A stretch of DNA of 64,000 nt from NCBI RefSeq assembly GCF_001949145.1, contig NW_019091637.1, forward strand, positions 129,789-193,788, in the 5' to 3' direction. The position numbers and the translations under genes were made by a program. This DNA is from Acanthaster planci. Lineage: Eukaryota > Echinodermata > Asteroidea > Valvatida > Acanthasteridae. The notes below the pieces were generated by a model, which saw only the letters and a program-made list of their open reading frames with translations, had not been told where the DNA came from and made no database searches. This document shows, in pieces, positions 10,054-23,500 of this stretch (the stretch's first letter is position 1; every line of letters starts with the position of its first letter).

Positions 10054-13000
10054 CCCCAGGATACTAAAAGCTTTGACAGCTTTAGATCGCTTCGCACGAG
10101 GTGGCAGTTAATTGGCCAGTTTGTCACAGAGGAAAGAATAAGAAATGTATGGATTTATTACAAAAAACTGATCTTGGTTAAAAAGGGACCTTTTTACATT
10201 TTTCCGCAGGTGGACGTTTGATTTGCTCATTTTCCTCAGATTGTATTGTTGGATGGTTGCTAGTTTTACTCCCTCCATGCCAAGATGACTCAGGATGCAT
10301 AACCCCAACCTTTCCTTAACTGCTGTTAGTGTGTTGTAGTTGTCAAGAGTTTAGGTCAAGCCAAGGACAGCATGTTTAAATGAAAAAATTTTGGCATTTC
10401 GAATTTGTTCTTACATAGAGCATGTAGATCATATTAGGCTGTGTAGCCTGAATGATTTAAAAGGACTCTTTTAAGTTTTAAGTTCCATTCATGATTGTTA
10501 TAATTACGGTTTTATCCTTACCGAGCACCAGTTAGTCTGTAATGGAATCAGTTGTATCGGCCTCATTGAAAATTCTTAATGTATGATCTATCTGAGGCTA
10601 TGAAGTCCATTGCAGTGCCCAGCTTTTCTTTACAGACCCCCAGTCATTTAAGGTTTGCTAAGATAATAGTCTTTGCCCTTTTTTAATACCATTATCTGAT
10701 CATGGAAGCTAAGTTAGTGTGTCAGTTTTCACTGATGTCAATGGTTCAACTTCTACAATTTCTGTTTGGAAAAGACTTACATGTATCTGATATTGTGCAT
10801 GATATGTTTGTTATGATTGAGAACTTAAAAACAGACTTGCAGTGTACATGTACACAAATGAATTGGATTAAAAAAGAGCCAAAAGAAAAAAAAATCAAGA
10901 GTTCTGTTTTTGTTTCAAAAAGGAAGTGGTTGAATTGGTAAAAAAAAGTGAAAATTACCCTGGAGAGAGCACTCTGCACTGAAATGTCGCTCTGTAGCAT
11001 TTGTGGTGTCGATTTACTGTGCAATGTCTTATCTAGCACAGGTTTGAGTTCTGCAGTTGTTTGTGCACCATTAAACTACTCTACCATCTTACTTTCTGAG
11101 AAATTCTAACATCTTCCCTACAAACAAAATGTGTAACTCGCACCAAGTTATACGTGAAGACATTTTATTTTCAATTATATAATCACTGTTAAGTACCATA
11201 TAGCCCTGTCCACTTCACTAAATGTTCTACATATTAAAGTGAACTGTTTTTTAATATTTTTTACAATAATGCAATATAATTCACCAGGTTTGATAAAATT
11301 AATGTTTTACAATGTACAGATGGTAGGTACACGTAATTTCAGTTGGTAATAAATCACTGCTGTGTACATACATTTTTGACAAATCCATCATGCATGATAC
11401 ATACCTTTAAAACTAAAGTTATAGGCCAATACCTTACACAGGCTTTGAAATGACCTGATACGACTTAACAGTTGTCTGTTTAGGCAGAGGCTAGTGTATT
11501 AAGTTAATACATCTCCATTAGAACGAAATCCGTTGAAAAAGTCTGTCTTATAGAAGTTTACTTATGGCCTCTTATTTACATCACTACAAATATACACATT
11601 AATAAAACAATGGCCTCAAAATGTGATTTGTTTTGGTCTTCTGAATGTGTTGCCGACTGCTGTAACAAGGGAAACTCTGCCTTTCGCATATACTTTGTAA
11701 ATAAAGTTACTGTGCCAATGATACAAGCTATTTCTTTAATCTTTAACTTCAGAAGAGGAAAACTTGCATGTTCATCACATTTTAAAAGGAATTTCACATT
11801 TTAAAACTTGGCTACAATGTACATTCATTGATATATATACATTTAAAAGAAAAAAAAGGAATCTTGTTGAATCTCCAGTTGACATTTGCAGCTGAATGGT
11901 CAAATGTAGATGTCTGCTTAGGATATAAAGCAGGTCACAGGAAGAAATCAAAGCAAGGTTCTCACATTTTTCCTTCACAAATTCTGGGAGAAGGTTGAGA
12001 TAAATCCTGAACTCTAAAATTCTTTGTGTGAATAGACCTGACAACATAATGACCCCATGCTTTGTTCATGCACTTTCCTGTGGCGTCTTGATGGATCGTG
12101 TCCTACCTCACTACCACAGAAGAGTGCATGTGTAAACAAGATGCAATGTTACTATAGATCTGCTGCAAAGCTGTATACTTCAACTTGCATTGATTACAAA
12201 TAGAGGTGTTAAATTTTACAGTGCTCGGAAACAAGGTCAGCAACAAGTTTTGAAGTCACAAAACAGATGGCAAAGAAGAGTGATTCTGCAAAACAATACG
12301 GTAAAAATATAAAGTGACAAACTGGTGGTAGAGTTGAACTCTGAACTGTACATGGAACTGCAAAATGCTCAGAGGAATTCTGGATTTTTATCTGGTGGAA
12401 GCATTTAAAGACAACAACAGGAGGAAGATAATTTGCTGAGAGTTTTGAACGTGTAATACACGTAATTTACAACAATTATATTTGTGCCCTGTCATCCTGA
12501 GAGAACAAAAGCTGAAATTGACTAGATGGAAATATGTGTAGTTCCAGGTCTTCCCCTTTAATATACAAATGTTTTTCAACAGCTTGAGTATGAATTGGAT
12601 TATACTTGAAACCTTGAATCATGAAAAGAAAAACCTTATAGAACTGTCACAAGCTTTCACATCAAGACACTGCAGGCAATGGCAAAATAAGCTTTGCCCT
12701 GTTTGGTCTTGGAGGGGGCATGCTCAGACTAGAACAGGAGCGTTAATTCTTGCTGTGTTTATTGTCCAGGAGCAAACTAACCATGCTCAAGAGTACATGG
12801 ACTTGGTGCACAAGTTATACCCTGGAACGGTGGCTCTTCAAAATGGTGCTGTCAGGACACTTCACTGGTGTGCATCAATTCTCAACATGACAACTGGAGA
12901 ATGGATGGAAGCCAGTTGTAATGAAGCTTACACTTCAGGCCTAAACCAACTGGCTGTTGCCAAGAGTCAGTGACTTGTCTATTGGAAGCGGCTATAGCCA

Positions 13001-14350
13001 CAAGACAAGCCACTGTTACAGCATCCAGTCGTAGTGGCAATTTTCAGACACCAAGATCTTGACTGAGAAAGAAGGCATGTTATATTAAATATGGGCAAAA
13101 CCTCAAAAAGTTTGCACTGTCTTTAGTCAGTGCTCTGACTCCAAATCCCTATCAGTGAGACATATCCTGCTGACAGGTTTTTTTTACAGTAAGTAGTTTA
13201 TATTAGTAATAACATATTTACCCACAAGTAGGAAAGTTCAACTGTCCCTGGCATAATAATATTAGTGTTTGCTCTTTACTGCATCATTTGGAATTTGTTC
13301 AATATGCATAAACATGCTCTTTGAAAGTAAAAGTTAAGGCAAGGAGCGGGAACGAAAGTTTGCTACATTAGCAACCACTGCCTGTAAGAGGGAAATCAAG
13401 TCCATGTTAATTGGTTTGCAAAGCTGACAAAAGTAAGTAGTCATTGAGGAGTATTGAGTATGCCGTTGGGTCAAAGACAAAAAGACAGAGTGTCAGAAAT
13501 GCCCAGTAAGACTTGCTGGGTCTGATGAAGACAAAAAACTCCCACCTCTTTCCTGCACAGAAATTTTGTACATTTCATACTGCAGGAAATAATAAATGGT
13601 TTCTTTCATTCATTTCAAAATTTCAAAATTTGAGATGCAAAGTAAAGGAGATAAAAGGACAGAAAAACTCTTCCAGTGACAAAATTCTGCTGGGACCAAA
13701 GTGTAAGGTACTTTCTTTTCATATTTAAAAAAATCTGTTTAAATGTAGGTAATGTATTAACTGCTGAATTACAAAGATGTGTCTCAACAATTCATGGGTT
13801 AAGTACTTTGCTCAAAGAACGAAAAATTCATCCTTAAAATCTTTTCCGTGAGTCCTTTAAATGAGGAACAAAGACACTGGTTACTGTTAAACTGTTTAAA
13901 ATGTGCTTAGTACAATGTACATGTGATCAGTCTCAACAACATTGCTCTTTTTTTGTAAGGGCAAGTCACATTTCCAAAGCCCAGCTTAGAAAATTGCTAT
14001 ATTATATTTTTTTAAAACTGATTTAGCATCGTGCAATACATGAAAAAGATATATTTACAAAAGTCTGATCCTTTACAGTTTGATATAAGGTATGCAAAAA
14101 GTGTCTCTCTGAAAATTTCAATAAATCAAGGCATGTACCTGAATATTTCGGTGAAAAGACTGGACAACTACAATATGTATGAATGTTTAAACTGGAGATC
14201 AAAGCGCTAACAGTTAAGATGTCAGTTGTGGTTCGAATTCTACTGGCTATGCCTGCCCTCTTAAAAAATCCCTGTCTGTTAATGTTTCAGTCTAATTCTA
14301 ATGTGGTCTATATAATGAGCTGAAAGCTCAACTGGCATTTTTGTCAAACT
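10054..14350. other. Convergent intergenic / 3'-UTR region
   Basis: Stretch of 4.3 kb between the PHB2 stop and the PLC-eta stop on the opposite strand; it must hold both 3'UTRs. Candidate poly(A) signals on + are ATTAAA at 11070-11075 and 11233-11238, and AATAAA at 11348-11353. On - they are AATAAA at 12763-12758 and 11169-11164. If distal signals are used the two transcripts could overlap. A 134-codon frame (12569-12973, +) is present but has no recognised homology. A weak tRNA-like B-box lies at 14230-14240. Confidence 0.6.
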
Positions 14351-17300
14351 CTACAAAGTTAGCATTAAGTAAACACTGTGATTTTTCCCAGAATTTAGTG
14401 CCAGCTTCTTTCCACCTTTCAATAGCTTGTTGTTGAGTAGAGCCATACTTTCATCAGAACTACTGCGCTGTAGTTGCTTGCGACGTCGAGGAGGTGTGGG
14501 GTGGCACTGCACCTTTCTGGTTGAGGGTAATGATGAACATGATTGCATGGTTGAGCACTGTTTCTGTGACACATGTGTATCGGCTCCATCCGATTCTGCC
14601 TCAGCGGTCCTCAACAGGATATCAGGCTGGGATTCTGAATAACTTTCAGCTTCTACGGTAGGCTTACTGCCATTGGCCAACGTCTGATCCTGCTTCATCT
14701 TGAAGATGTCTGCAGCTGAGCGAAGATGAATGGTCCTAACCTGGGAAATCATCACAGGCTCAGCCCGCCAAAGCTTTAACTGTGGGGAATGCTTGTGACT
14801 GTCCTTTGCTTGTGGTGGTTTGAAGTTGGTGGGCAGGCCATACCTTGATATGTGGTCTTCGTAGCTGGGTGGACTCTTGGTGCCTGTTAATCTTGGTGGC
14901 AATGAGTTTGACTTCTTACAGTCATCAAAATAACTGGGCAGCCTTTGTGCTTCCCTATGCTTTGCAGGATGGTCACTTGTGTTGAAAGAGCTGCAAAAGT
15001 GCCGATCCATTTGACTTGATAACCTTAGTTGGGACAGGTGGCTTCTGTACACCATCTGTGGAGGGTCTGGGGGATGTAAACCATCGCTGAACGACTGGCT
15101 GCTGAGTTGGTTAGAATTTCGAACGAATTCTTCTTGCTCACTCATGACTGTGCATCTTGCTGCCGGCTTCGGCATAAATCTCTGATCTGTGATGGCTCCC
15201 AAGTTTGGATTATCTCCCCGAAACCCCAGGCCATTTCCAATGGACCCTTTTCTAAGGCTTGCAGTGACTTCACTCTCCCAGTTTGACCTCTTTTCCATGA
15301 ATGCTTTCTTTCCTGATGAGCTTGGTGGCCAGGACAGTCTTTTTTTGTACCTGTCATCAGCCAGACAGGACATCACTTTAGATCGGCATTTAATGCCACT
15401 GACAAGTGGTGAGTATGGCTTTGGTCCATCCACCCTCCCCGAGAAGCTTACAGGAGACCTCTGTGTTTCTCGTGCTACAGAGGCAGAGGGACGTTTGGTA
15501 TCTCTGTATGTAGGGCCAGTGGAATGACAAACTGATTGGTCTTCGAAACTGCTCCTCTGCCAATGCTGGACAAGTTCAGAGCGGAATTGCTGACACTCGC
15601 TGGGATCAAAGATGTCCTCCAGTTTGAGAGGGGAGAGACTGATGGAGTTCTTTGATGGTGATGTCTTTGACAGAATGTCTTTGGGTACAGACGCAAAGGG
15701 TGGGACTTCCACGACCGTATCGCTGGAAGATGTAGACGAGGCATTAGAAGATGAGGATGTGGAACTTGACGAGTCATCTGCATCACTGTCATCATCACTG
15801 CTGTTATCGCTCTCATTTCCATCATTGTCAACCATCCACTTGGGGTACTGGACAGCATCTATCTGGATAGCATTGCCAGATTTCTCTTTTCCCTGGTTGT
15901 GGCTTGCCTCAACTTCCTGTGTTTGCTGCACTTTGTCAACCACCAGCAACTGCAATGAGAACCTTCCATTGTTGTTCATGTCATTATTACCGGTGGCTGA
16001 CTTGGCGTTTGTTGGTGCAGGGCTTGGACTACCTTGGACCTTTCCATATGCTGTGCTGTCAGATTGTGAAATTTGGCTGCCACTGGATGTTTGGTTTTGC
16101 TCTGTGTCTGACTGGTCATAGTCATTCTGTAACCTGTTGAACAAAATGTGGGGGTTGTCTTTGGTTGGGCCTTCGCTATCTCTATTCTGCTCTTCAGTGC
16201 TTGCCATTTCTGGATCCTTCTGTTCTGGAGAAAAAAGGTCAGATGCCTTTTTGTCCTGAGAGCTATTTCTAAGCAAGTTGGAGGAGGTGCTACTCTCACT
16301 GTCAGCGTTACTAACATTGCTGATGACATCATTACCAGAGACCAACAACATATCATTGCCACCACAATTGGCACAGCAGTCTTTGTTATTGCAGATGCTG
16401 CCTTTCTCATCAGTGTCATCGGAAAGACTGACATCACTCTGAGTAATACTGACAAGATCTTGGCTGCAAGCAGAAGAAGTGGAATTGGCATATTTGTCAT
16501 TCATCAGTCTTGATTCACAATCATTTGTGATATCAGTGAAACCTTGAGTTTCCTTCTTGTGCTTGTTAAACACAGTGTCAGACTCTGAAACCAATGACAT
16601 GGTGACTGACACAGAACTGGCTGCCCTTTGATCAAAGGTGACATATGATTCATCTGCTGACTCAGCAGAAGGTTGCAAGAACTCGGCAGTATCATCGTAG
16701 ATGATCCTGGATCGTCTCTCCACAGTGCCTCTGGAAAACGTGCCAAGGTTTGGGGAATTAGGGGTGAGGAGGGGACTACTGCAGGAGCTGGAAGGGCTTC
16801 TTGATGGGCTCAGACCTAGGGTCTGGTTTGGGATGGAAAAGGGAGGAGGCCTGCCCTGTCTTGGGAGGCCCCAGTTGTGAGAGTTGTGCTCCTTGACTAC
16901 CTGCTGGGAAGGAGTGTCATCATGTTCACTGGCATCAGAGAGAAATACATCATCACTGTCATCGTCTGAGGAATCTGTGCCATCTGATGTGGTTTCCACT
17001 TCTCTGCTGCAATCACCAGGACAAGCTGTGTGACCAGACTGCTGTGTTGTCTGATTTGGAGGTACAGCATTTGGAGTTTCCTGTTTGTCAGGCCCGTGGC
17101 TTGGGGAGGCCTCTTTGAGTAGGTCAGGACAGGGGTCATAGCTCAGATCTGGACTGAAACAGTCTTCAAAAACATCCTGGACAAACTGCTCATAGCTTAA
17201 TGAGCTGACCAGGGACTCCGTCTCGCCACTCTCTACATCGCGTGGCAACTCCTCCTCTGTCAACAAATTTACCGTGAAGGTTCGTTCCACTGCTGTGTAG

Positions 17301-17517
17301 CTTCCCTCAGACCAAAGGCTCACTTTCTGCTCACGGACAGCCTCAAAAAGTGTAGAGGGTGGAATGTCTAGTGCCATGACTGTAGGAAGGTCATCAACTG
17401 AGATGGAGAAGGTCCCATCAGCTTCTAGCCTCGTTTTCACTGGAGAATCTAAGATCTTATTGACGGCTGTATCAGTGCAAGGAAGGGCCAACTCAAAGTA
17501 AAGTTGGGAAACCTCTT
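14351..17517 (-). CDS. PLCH1/PLCH2: PLC-eta exon 20: giant terminal exon, 1054-aa tail
   Basis: Single uninterrupted exon of 3167 nt after acceptor GTTTTACAG, stop TAG at 14353-14351. It begins [16 protein letters not shown] and then becomes Ser/Asp/Asn-rich low complexity. Features include an acidic run [14 protein letters not shown], a Ser tract with SSSDTVVEV (vertebrate PLCH2 has a similar SSSDTVIDL), and many S/T-P sites. It ends SVYLMLTL, which fits a class II PDZ ligand (hydrophobic-x-hydrophobic); that is inference. Vertebrate PLCH1 also has a long C-terminal tail, though this one makes the protein longer than the human eta forms. Confidence 0.93.
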
Positions 17518-20500
17518 CTGTAAAACAAACACAAAAGACAAACATCATTTTCGTTAAATGAGATTACTTATCTCTCTTTCAAACTCAGTTATAAGGCATA
17601 AAATTAATGAAATATGACAAAGTGAATACTGTATAACAGACATGTCAGTACTTGCATTTGCCAAACCTCCACATATTTCATGCACACTGTGATTCACAAC
17701 GGCTTTTTGTTTACTCTTTACAAAACAGGTCACATACTGCCAATTCTCTGACTCAGACATGCACTTTCTAAAGAACACACACACACAAAACAGCTCACAC
17801 CTTCACATACAGCTAAGTAGACATCCAGACAAGCACAGTACACAACAACCTAGTGAAGAAAGCAAGCACAAAGCACAAACTTCACTGACCATTATGGCCA
17901 CATAAATTGACAGATTTAACGTTTTTATGAAATAAAGAAAAAGGAACACTTGTGCAAGCTTACAGAAAACAACAATGCCAGCCAAGAGCTGCAAAAAGGA
18001 GTGAATGATAATTAGGTCCAATTTCTTGATGCTACTGAAGATTTTGGCATTTATTGACAGGGAATTCAATGTGACTTGTATACACATTGCCTGTATGATT
18101 CATATGACATTGACCACTCTTTGATGAAGGGCATATGCATATGTAAACCTGCAACAGTGGCATGTACAAATTATCCTAAACATTGGCAATTCTCCAAGGT
18201 TTTAGACGCACACACTTAGCAGCCAATAGAGATGACTCGGTGTGCATGGTACTGTGATTCTGCCCACCCTTATGGCAAATGGTCGTCATAGCAAATATCA
18301 CAGTGACAGTGCCTTGGAGTGTTAAACATATGAAGCAATGATGACAAGTGTCAAAGAGCTCTTTTACAAGTGAATCTTATTCATCGGTGTTTGTAGTGTC
18401 CACTTATAAAAAGTGGCCATGATACCAAGCCACCTTTAATATCAGGCTTTTGGGCCAAACGTAATAATACCACAGGTGTGGCTGGTAGTGACATAAAAAC
18501 CATCTTCAAGCAGTTAAGCAGCTTCTTGAAATTGGGCCTGTATTTTAGCATGTGTATCTCAGCCATTTTAACCTCAAACACATGAAAAATGCACCCGTCT
18601 CCAAACTCTACAGCCATGCCACCAACCATCCAGAATTTTGCCCCATCCTTCCATCGGTGATTAGTTTCCCATACTATTAATGTTTGCAACTACAGCACTC
18701 ACATCCAAATGGGTGAACTTTGAAAAATACCAGTGTAGGTGTGCAAGTAAGATGGTTTTTGTACACTTGAATCTCATTCCACTTTTCAGGATGAAAAAGT
18801 GACAGTTGGGGAGCATTTTATTTACCTTTAGTGCTGTCCTATGTGTGGGTTAAGGATTAGACAAGATACAAGGAAAGAGGGAAAAATAATAAATAATGAA
18901 CCAGAATATTGGCTATGTACCCTTCTTGAGTAGAAAAGAAGAGAAATTTTGGTGATGAATGAATGGTGTATTGAACACATTCCTTGTGGTTTTGACAACA
19001 AGACTTAAACCATGTTCATTTGTTTGATCTGAAACGACATAAAAACTAACTGGAAAATATCCACAAACACCAAATATTCCAAGAATTAACTTCAAGCATA
19101 AATCCTCCAAAGTAATGGAGCTCAGATAATTTGAACCAACCCGACTGATGGGTTTATGCAACATGCACATGAAGTTCTGTATCACCCAAGTCAGCCCTAA
19201 TCTGTTTGCACTTGGTGGGTACAAAACATATACTGCAACCTTCTTGGATGTAAAAAGGCAACCTGAAGGGTTTTGTGGATTGTGTAGGATTGTGGATGCT
19301 AAAACCCAATCACCATAATGTTATATACAACCTGCAATGTACATTAAACGAAGTACATAGAATGTAATATTAATTATCTGTAAGGTGGGGGAGTTTGGAG
19401 TAGATATCCATGATTGCTCCTGTCAAATATCTAGGTGAAATAGGGTTCTGATAAAGGCAGCATCAAATTAAAAAACATTCTACTGCGTGATCTGGCCCCA
19501 CTGCTAATCATAACAGGTCAACAAAATGTGAACACTAAAACTTACCTCCTCCTGGACTCAACTCGCCGGCACTCCCCGTCATGTGGCCCTCCTCGTAGCT
19601 CCGCCGCTTCATCCTCATGCCCGGAGCAGGCAGCGGTGAGAGCTCGCGTGGCGGCAAGGCAGCCATGCTGTGGCGACGCCGCATGTTCAGCTTCTGGACC
19701 AGGCCCAGGGAAGACTTGCGGCGGGGCGAGGCGAGGCGATGGTGGGTTGGGGAGGAGGAGAGGGGCGAGTACTCCAGCTCCACTGACTTGGTGCGGCACT
19801 GGGAGCCGCGGGGCCGGTACCGGGCTGTGTTGTTCACCTGGGAAAACAAAAGTGAGGGACATATCACATAATGAGCGTTCAGTATTTAAAAAGGCGAGGT
19901 TAATCAAGAACAAAGCACCTGACATCACTTTAGCTTGATCATGTTTCGTGTATGTGAGTCAGTGTATGGCCAAGCCGACAGGGCTGACCTCATACGTGTC
20001 TACCGACATTCTTGAATGAGCTACAAGTTGCTTAATTTTGAGCATGTACTGTCAGTGTACTAAACTGGCTCACTACATGGTTATGTCCCCGAAAAAGGTT
20101 TTATAATATTAAGGAAGTGACATTCAAGAAGTGCCTTAATCTTTTTAGTGCATCATTATGTTTTAGCCTGTCTTTTATTTTTCTCTCGATACTTTCTTTG
20201 ATATAATGAGGCTTACCCACGAGTCATAGTCTTCCATAGTCACATGTACAAAGATTGTTGCCTGGTCCAAGCCTTCAAGATGAATGTGACGGTAGCCTAG
20301 AAACAGAATTTGTAAGAATGGCCAAGGTGAAAAGGTGACCAATAATGAAGGGATTAAGTGTATCAATTAAGTCTATACAGTGATGAGATCAATAGCAACT
20401 CGTCTCACACCTCTGACTGGAACTTTTTTTGGATTTAATTAGCCCTAACAGTCCTGAATCCTCCAATTTCAATATGATTTTATATACACCCTAGGGGATT

Positions 20501-23500
20501 ATGATTAACTTTGTGCTCAGACACGTGGAAATATATTTGAGCTGTTGCTGGGGGGGGGGAAATACATTATGGACATATAAAATCACGGTGATGAATCTGG
20601 CTTAGTACTCTATACGTCAAACGAGGAGTTTTTTTAGTTTTGAAACACCTAAAAGATATAAAAGTTCTTTAAATATTATGATGGATTTTGTCCCATAATG
20701 AGCTCTTTGATAAAAACACTGTAAGTGTGTAATTGCAAACATTGAACTCAATGTTGGAATGTGATTAAAGATATGGGACATCAGATTATCTGCACTGGTA
20801 TTCTTTCCAACTTTTTAAACATTTGACTAATGCTGAGGCACGGTACACATTAACTACAAATATTGTGTACTCATGACCCACCTGGCATAAGACTGACAAT
20901 AGGCAACGTGGTCTGACCAATGAAGTCCCTGCCGATGGGGTCCTCATCCCACACGGCGAATCGGATCAGGGCCATCTCAGGCAAGTGAATGGTGAAAGTC
21001 ATGGTGCAGTCCCAAAAGGGATTAAACCCTGTGCAATAATTGAATTTATCATCAAAGAGAACACTCTAAACCCAGGAAACTTAAAAATTTATAAAAATTT
21101 TAATGGAGAGAGTTTCAACCACAATGATCAACTGCTTTTCATCCAACCCCTCAGAATCAATTTACTTTTGTCCAGGCAAGAAAACAGAGAGAAAATAAAC
21201 CAAACACTGTCCTGTCAATTTCAAGTATTTCAAGTAATGTATCAATTGACATTCGTAAATTTATCAAGATACTCATACAACAGTTGAATTCAAAATAGAT
21301 ACACAAGCTTTCCTGCTATAAAGCCCTTATTTAAAATGATCTGTAAAAAAAAAAACTCTCACCACTGAAAATTTTAATTAGACTTCCAATGCAAATAACT
21401 TATTTTTCTTTTGCTCAGTATATTGTTGGAAACTATTCCAAAAGCTACATTCTGGTAACTACATTAACTTAGTTTCTTCCAGCATATGAAAATGGACCTT
21501 ATAGCTCCTTACCATTATCTTGAATTGTTTTTGTTTGTGACTTGGCACAGTCAACTGCTAATCCAACAACCTCAACCTCCACATACGGATCAATTATCTT
21601 AAAAACAAAGAATGATAGCAGAGAAATGAAAAACTAGAAAAAAAAGTCTCTTGAAGAACCTGCATGTTTTTCTTGTTTACAGTTAAAATTTTGACAGTGG
21701 ACTCAAAATGCAGAAAATGGTTTGTACATGTACAGTATATACATGCACGCAACAAGCTTTCTATGTGTCTCCACCCAGTTTTTAAGACTTCAACATTAGA
21801 AATAACAGTGTTATCTGGAGGTCTCCAGGTTGTGGGAAGAAGACCAGTTGCAGTTCTTTCACAATATGACAGCAAAAAAAAACCCAAATAAAACAACTCA
21901 ACAAACTGACAATTGAGATAATTCATTTTATCAAGTCAATGATCAAATGCTTTATACTAAGCGGAGGCTTGATCTTATGTGGGTGGCCGTCCAGTTCATG
22001 AGAAAGGGCATGAAAACTCTTGTCAGGGTCTTGATAGAGAGAAATGATGCAAAGTGCATGCATTGCAAGAGCCCCCATCAGTAGTACATGTACTACTGGG
22101 GGATCTGACTTTTTTGGAGCGATCCATTTGGGCACAGGATACGAGCATTGATTGGTCAGTGGACATAACCGGTAGGCAGTTAGGCTGCCCTGGTTACATT
22201 CTTTGTTGGAGTATAATGCCCTAATATCTGTGGGCTTGGAACCAATCTCTGGTCTGAAAGAGGATAGTAAGATCAAGGAGCCCTGAATCCAGAACTATTC
22301 TCTCAAAATATGTGGAAAAAAGTACATACTTCTCCTCTCTCTCCAAGCAAGCTCTGCGGAGGTTTTGGAAGCTGCTGTCCGCTGATAATGTGTAAGGTGA
22401 GTTGCTTCCTTGGAAGATGAGGAACTGGGTCTCCACTGTTGGGGTCAAATGGCTTGTTCTCTGAAAATGGTACAAAAACCTTAACTTATGACGACAAAAT
22501 AAAAACAAAACTCTTACGAAAGACAGAAAGGGAGTACACAACAGTTCATACAATTATCCAGCAAAATGATTAGCAAAACATGAAAGAATACAACTTGGTA
22601 ATGCTCTTGGGATATCTCAAGAGGTTTCTCCGGACATAATCTGTCTTCAAGAAAAAATGCAAATATGTAAGCACAGAATTACAGCGAATAAAATTTGATT
22701 TTTTTCTTACCATCACACAAAAGAGGGTGCTTGAGTACATATCCACAGTTTCCATTTACACTGAACTTTGCCCTGCTTAGCTGTATCGGACGTCCCTCTG
22801 TCTGGTAGTTTAGTGCAACTGTGGCAAAAAGTACAATTGACATGATGCCCAGAAATTGATCGTGAAGATGCCCTACAGTAAAAGAACAATGTGGTAGGTT
22901 CACACCTGCTGATAACTTCATTCCTGGATTGTCATCAAAACTTGATAGTGTACATTGTGACATGAACATCAAGGGGTAAAGGGGGAAATGGACGATGCTC
23001 ACTTGTAAGCAGTGCTAATAATAAAAACACTAATTCAGTCATTTATATGGTGTTCTTAAACAGACTGGTAACACGGAGATTTACACATAAATTAAAATAA
23101 TACTGATGAATAATTATAAAATAATGGGCTATGAGTGTAAAGAAGCGTGGAAAAGATGAGTTTTAAGCAATGAAATTAAATTAAATTCGGCAAGGGAACT
23201 TGTGTGATGGATCTCATTCGAAACATTTTTCTAAAGGTTAGGTACAGCTGCATAAAACCTTTTATGGAAATGGAAGAGTGAGTATTGGGATTAGTGAGAA
23301 TTCTGGTATCTTAACAGGAATGGAATACGGCTATAGATCAAAGAAAAAAAATTGAATGGAGGGATTTGAACCCTAGACCTTTGGAATGCAAGGCTTTACC
23401 AACTAACGAATGACAACTAGACTGAGCCATTACCCAGTTGGCACCCGCAGTTCCACATGGGCTGCGGGTTGTAGTTACTGGAGTCTATCCGATACGCTGA

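Noticed and set aside
14190-14245. tRNA-like stretch with GGTTCGAATTC
   Set aside because: The A-box is weak, there is no T-run terminator and no cloverleaf; too decayed to annotate as an element.
15612-16121. 169-codon + strand frame (and several similar ones, 15.2-17.1 kb)
   Set aside because: Shadow of the Ser/Asp-rich terminal exon of PLC-eta; low-complexity coding sequence leaves opposite frames open.
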